DNA of 6,830 nucleotides from Methanoregula sp. (GTDB taxonomy: Archaea > Halobacteriota > Methanomicrobia > Methanomicrobiales > Methanospirillaceae): positions 1 to 6,830 of the forward strand of contig JALOBP010000105.1 in the NCBI GenBank assembly GCA_023228295.1. Reading direction: 5' to 3'. The notes beneath the pieces are model-generated. The model searched no databases and had not been told where the DNA came from. It saw nothing but the letters and a program-made list of their open reading frames with translations. This document shows, one piece after another, positions 6,201-6,830 of this stretch; the stretch's first letter is position 1, and each line of letters starts with the position of its first letter. The position numbers and the translations under genes were made by a program.

Positions 6201-6830
6201 AGCGCCTTTGATGACGTTTGGGGTCTAGCCATGGGCGGCGGTGATACCGATTCACAGGGCAAATATTGTCCGATGAATGTAAATACTTTGAACGAAGCTG
6301 GGCAATCAATTTTTTCAAGAATTACCCTGCCGGCCGGTCAGACATATTTGCAGAAAAATGATATTGAGCGCATAGACGTATATCTTGATAAGCGCCGTAT
6401 GCTTAGCACATCCAATTATAGTTGTAGTGACGGTTGGGTAAGTTTCTACAATAATATTTTGGATGAAGAACCCGCAAGCATGTCTTTTATTGTTCAAGAA
6501 AATTTTAGCAGATGGGGTTGTGAAGGAACCGATACAAATTCCGATTGGGGTGAAGAAACATTTACCGGCGACCCGAATTACCCGCAATTGGGAGGTTGGT
6601 ATGCATGGCAATGGATAGGAGGCGGTGGCTTTGGCGCTGAAAGCAATTGGAGAAAAACTTCAAATCTGGAGAACGATAATATATTAATTAATATCAAAAA
6701 TGACCACTACGCGTCAATACACATGAATAACGAAACCGGCTCCGCTACGGGCATCAGGGTGATGTTTGACGGTGATCATAATTTCAGAGGCATTTGGATG
6801 GACGGCGAAGATCAAGCAACCGGAGATACC
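123..6830 (+). CDS. Giant exported cysteine-rich protein, CPR-type (3' partial)
   Basis: One frame of 2,236 codons runs without a stop to the window end, so the protein is longer than seen. The start is fixed: an in-frame TGA lies at 96-98 and ATG 123 is the only start codon after it. Order of parts: Sec signal peptide (1-35), Ala/Leu-rich helical module (about 36-310), conserved Cys/Trp block (about 430-605), chain of segments opening with C-x6-C pairs (about 568-1575), an interrupting Cys-free carbohydrate-binding-like domain (about 1012-1155), four small Cys clusters (1448-1887), and a Gly/Trp/Asn-rich C-terminal region. About 80 cysteines in an exported protein imply many disulfides. I recall similar very large hypothetical proteins in Patescibacteria, often near type IV secretion or pilus-like genes, but cannot verify this here. 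Surface adhesin or secretion-apparatus component is inference; no catalytic motif was recognised. No in-frame UGA occurs, so a standard code fits. Confidence 0.93.
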   Translation, partial: MFFNTKKFGLGALLSIFVFVTIFGSAFFSLKPARAQMDANIKASFDSWVAKGIVEEVKVNTKEKAQFMFMSALMNGMNYFLNKIAYDMGVWMASGDWGQGPFASGKSFGNYMAQVAGDSLGEMLFSLGQDLGLDLCNLPDLRLDLALQLGFHFAYNEPKPGCTWQQLRAAYNPENVYSKYASREGLADRIGMGVQVKDTDFGIWLASKERIDSYTAEQSTGKQLDRQEGEGISALTSIISGEQKVPATVMKDELKAQAPAAQEEKRSGYTQTMVGAALQKGATAVALNAVSTFVNTLLGTVVTNFVEKGMFPGGATICNPGLSISGVGWDQCSDSDSSGELTANYYSSGSAGADNRRAAQEMFSELLAPKITTLENYDLASQMAECSEDNNSPDACVIDQSFMQILQQADLGDALTIKQAIERGLLHGEWKLISPGNVEETDKWTCAQEAYCYRNIQFLRQARILPVGFEMAAYISSATNPSTLADVVNNFYTESSIYYHLINPQWVIKMPKLRCASYAYGAVAQTGVRVQECVDLQHCVGYNKDGSCQSWGYCMKEKPIWKFDAEYCDSQYSTCRAFTSDDGDASYLTRTLDTTECNADNAGCARYSRFKYYVTSSTIDWYAQTSGFFSSYGTFVNSGINFDSSAPACDASNDGCSAFKLASDDATLLYLRKAPDYLGCYDADPSTDTNQLVLLNKKLATGIQWPQTISDLNLIHPQDEEACANYAQVCLPEEEYCNFYTASLTGEKIPAKFTPAEVDAGIVTWNEQCDAKCAGYAAYSEMPSNYSGGQNLTYVIPSSGKICAASESGCSAFSNLNATAGGMEQNEYFSYLRLCALPDQTKQRNYTVYESSEVGGYQIKTYTLVKDDAGDGPKQIYRDADEYAEMSGLCDAGTYASGDADPDCHQFIAEGGAIYYAFLSKTIVATDQCNPYRLNTTELIPLTPTDLRCPYDYDPNGADYHAGVSTVEFKNNTCYYMGFTGSTNGAGDTRTCASAVESCRAYKGNAGNNVRILVYDDFESGISLDWGSPSTVSITSSTESTQLGGHSLRVTASPIDSLNFNAHLSNVSVTAGKSYTLSFWMKGNMPLSRVSFNGTDHNVSFTDNTISASDVWRYYSFGPLNYDALATTTALTFTLGSTSGVSKQIFIDNIRLTEVTDYIYLVKNSLSVDPICDSNISDDLPGEALGCTAYSDPFKNMFYLTGFNYLCREAAVGCTAVLDTFNTPDDANPRAYNVWITGTSGKVTSTTLDGETFSCQVPNGETGCYTDIFGFTAAELSANPKINLTGSTIYIPPDTSTGTPIYLVANKDATCKAENMGCETLGKATPSVGSGLSYAGVDGSLFVHLETFEEVSVLNNPALYDDTLCRNEEAGCKTWASGDSTYYFKTPGATCEYKTETFTAITPPNPVNTIDLASILLGVHPNSTGWILKDTGFCLTASESPFYMGRTCATDNDCKVGTATGTCQFKGQVPCYPLNKKATGEYGLWSFGNTAKFSGLAGECPQEQSGCTEYLDHSSSGENYKCAMTGEICVNDSDCTTEGDTCEVNTKNAYYLLDNDKLKAQEAVCNGQVSQAEGCVLMDNTNNPNKYWNTASTSEKSQTNNDALVAPVDNGAANDANTIVKVKHDRECAEWAYCDFKQTYVDPDTDAATSRCYHLGVCQQANVAVGAQGQCAEVVTGDWAGKGVILTVDYYKALRSTWDSIDLSGYSLPFMYQVPDLRVRLIDDTNRLVYVSSSIPCADEIPNGTPCGTDGACYAGECLFHYVAQGNSVTTSRSMSCRGYPEEASPFSTSILSDDVIWNEEGASGKHLVTAVYKTGFEDANLCYNASGQITSNCDCSYDKFKTSGGDIFTNAGRSTETGFVCTGGEYNGKDCDNKDDVVSCGENGTCSSINTVAVMDGWQGYCMEGDLRQNVNGTNYHRCLTWWPLELAPGSTNIWATDPSAGYEVGETDNRFMCLRNAAANRRRTNDNPYFDMGANSMQQDWGGYDSGLPGPNGESVVFTDAYNYTVVYNSLENSIVTGCWNTNTSAFDDVWGLAMGGGDTDSQGKYCPMNVNTLNEAGQSIFSRITLPAGQTYLQKNDIERIDVYLDKRRMLSTSNYSCSDGWVSFYNNILDEEPASMSFIVQENFSRWGCEGTDTNSDWGEETFTGDPNYPQLGGWYAWQWIGGGGFGAESNWRKTSNLENDNILINIKNDHYASIHMNNETGSATGIRVMFDGDHNFRGIWMDGEDQATGDT
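228..1046 (+). other. N-terminal Ala/Leu-rich helical module (residues 36-308)
   Basis: This part has few cysteines (136 and 162) and looks largely alpha-helical. A Met-rich hydrophobic stretch lies at about residues 60-90. It is followed by G-D-W-G-Q-G-P-F (95-102), Y-M-A-Q-V-A-G-D-S-L-G-E, and L-D-L-C-N-L-P-D-L-R-L around Cys136. A second weakly hydrophobic helix (about 273-306, Ala/Val/Thr-rich) closes the module and could lie on or cross a membrane. A Glu/Gln/Lys-rich linker precedes it. From memory, similar motifs open several large CPR proteins near type IV secretion-like genes; this is recalled, not searched. A role in anchoring or assembly at the membrane is inference. Confidence 0.5.
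1410..1934 (+). other. Conserved-looking Cys/Trp block (residues 430-604)
   Basis: The block begins at W430 (G-E-W-K-L). It continues with C446-A-Q-E-A-Y-C452, then L-R-Q-A-R-I-L-P-V-G-F-E, then N-P-Q-W-V-I-K-M-P-K-L-R-C515. After that come Cys533, Cys539, Cys548 with S-W-G-Y-C554, and the pairs C568/C575 and C597/C604. The dense, regularly placed Cys and Trp residues and short motifs suggest a folded, disulfide-linked module rather than a linker. I recall similar strings in large CPR hypothetical proteins. No enzyme signature is visible. Confidence 0.5.
3156..3587 (+). other. Carbohydrate-binding-module-like jelly-roll domain (residues 1012-1155)
   Basis: About 144 residues show the layout of CBM4/9- and CBM11-type or galactose-binding-like domains. 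The domain opens with I-L-V-Y-D-D-F-E-S-G, followed by a Ser/Thr-rich strand, G-G-H-S-L-R-V-T, then T-A-G-K-S-Y-T-L-S-F-W-M-K-G. It continues with a strand carrying D-V-W-R-Y-Y-S-F-G-P and ends F-I-D-N-I-R-L-T-E-V. It has no cysteines, unlike the sequence on both sides, which supports a separately folded inserted domain. Family members bind glycans or pack against catalytic domains; no catalytic domain is seen beside it. The ligand is unknown. Confidence 0.72.
4464..4748 (+). other. Two small C-x5-C-type cysteine clusters (residues 1448-1542)
   Basis: The first cluster has Cys1448, 1454, 1463 and 1471, reading T-C-A-T-D-N-D-C and then G-T-C-Q. The second has Cys1529, 1535 and 1542, reading I-C-V-N-D-S-D-C and then G-D-T-C. 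Both share C-x5-C with an acidic Asp/Asn-rich loop and a third cysteine after a Gly/Thr-rich turn, like small extracellular disulfide modules. They are about 80 residues apart with the C1500/C1507 pair between them, which suggests a duplicated unit. Calcium binding by the acidic loops is possible but unproven. Confidence 0.5.
4815..5024 (+). other. C-N-G-Q-V-S-Q to C-A-x-x-A-Y-C segment (residues 1565-1634)
   Basis: The segment opens with C1565-N-G-Q-V-S-Q-A-E-G-C1575 and passes through an Asn/Thr/Ser-rich, probably flexible stretch. It then reads N-D-A-N-T-I-V-K-V-K-H-D-R-E from residue 1614 and ends C1628-A-E-W-A-Y-C1634. I recall near-identical strings in large Patescibacteria hypothetical proteins, so this may be one of the best conserved parts of the family and useful as a search query. 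The last motif echoes C446-A-Q-E-A-Y-C452 near the N-terminus. Confidence 0.5.
5331..5396 (+). other. Disintegrin-like cysteine cluster (residues 1737-1758)
   Basis: Cysteines 1737, 1747, 1753 and 1758 lie in the pattern C-x9-C-x5-C-x4-C. The core N-G-T-P-C-G-T-D-G-A-C-Y-A-G-E-C resembles the N-G-x-x-C-x-x-x-G-x-C-x-x-G-x-C core of ADAM cysteine-rich/disintegrin and related extracellular modules. The likeness is local and probably convergent: a tight disulfide-bonded turn. It follows a stretch with D-L-S-G-Y-S (1702-1707) and a beta-rich segment. Confidence 0.5.
5706..5783 (+). other. C-T-G-G type cysteine cluster (residues 1862-1887)
   Basis: Cysteines 1862, 1872, 1881 and 1887 are spaced C-x9-C-x8-C-x5-C. 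Gly-rich turns (C-T-G-G-E-Y-N-G-K-D-C and C-G-E-N-G-T-C) and an acidic loop lie between them. Two adjacent cysteines (N-C-D-C) occur about 20 residues upstream. It looks like a small extracellular disulfide module of the same general kind as the clusters at 1448-1542. Confidence 0.45.
5784..6830 (+). other. C-terminal Gly/Trp/Asn-rich region, open at window end (residues 1888-2236)
   Basis: Cysteines thin out here, the last one seen being Cys2133 in R-W-G-C-E-G. A tri-arginine (1963-1965, followed by T-N-D-N) sits in an otherwise acidic stretch and might be a protease-sensitive site. A Trp/Gly-rich string G-G-W-Y-A-W-Q-W-I-G-G-G-G-F-G lies at 2157-2171. Alternating polar and hydrophobic residues suggest beta structure. 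I recognise no domain; a further lectin-like or cell-surface-binding domain is a guess. The window ends inside the gene, so how the protein terminates (anchor, sorting motif or free end) cannot be seen. Confidence 0.45.

Noticed and set aside
6315..6611. A 98-codon minus-strand frame with hydrophobic stretches
   Set aside because: It is antisense to the giant gene, has no convincing start context and no recognisable domain, and the opposing frame is intact.
123..6830. Reassigned UGA (code 25, as in Gracilibacteria/Absconditabacteria)
   Set aside because: No in-frame UGA occurs in 2,236 codons, and Gly is encoded throughout by GGN, so reassignment is not needed or supported.
123..6830. Frameshift or fusion of several genes by sequencing error
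   Set aside because: The frame stays open with consistent amino-acid composition and evenly continuing cysteine motifs. There is no internal signal peptide, and the frame ends in register with the window end.

Overview
The window is almost entirely one reading frame. A single uninterrupted plus-strand frame runs from an ATG at 123 to the last base (2,236 codons, no stop). It encodes a giant, exported, cysteine-rich protein whose 3' end lies outside the window. Ahead of it are only the last 36 codons of another plus-strand gene, ending in TAA at 110-112, with a 10-base gap between the two. I see no RNA gene, mobile element, CRISPR array or terminator, and no gene-free stretch above 300 bases.

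The giant protein starts with a clear Sec signal peptide (cleavage predicted after Ala35). An Ala/Leu-rich, probably helical module follows to about residue 310. Next is a conserved-looking Cys/Trp block (about 430-605), then a long chain of degenerate beta-rich segments, each opening with a close cysteine pair, most often C-x6-C. A cysteine-free jelly-roll-like domain resembling carbohydrate-binding modules (about 1012-1155) interrupts the chain. After it come more cysteine pairs, four compact knottin- or disintegrin-like cysteine clusters (about 1448-1887), and a Gly/Trp/Asn-rich C-terminal part still open at the window end. I count roughly 80 cysteines in all.

Organism: the overall pattern resembles very large 'hypothetical' proteins I recall from Patescibacteria (CPR; Parcubacteria/Magasanikbacteria-like genomes), often near type IV secretion or pilus-like genes. 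The pattern includes the N-terminal G-D-W-G-Q-G-P and L-D-L-C-x-L-P motifs, the repeated C-x6-C pairs, C-N-G-Q-V-S-Q-x-E-G-C, and N-D-A-N-T-I-x-K-V. This is memory-based family recognition, not a search result. UGG for Trp, GGN for Gly and no in-frame UGA in 2,236 codons fit the standard code rather than the Gracilibacteria/Absconditabacteria code 25.

Working model (inference): the two genes are co-transcribed, and the large protein is a disulfide-stabilised surface or secretion-apparatus protein whose embedded lectin-like domain may contact glycans on a host or neighbouring cell.
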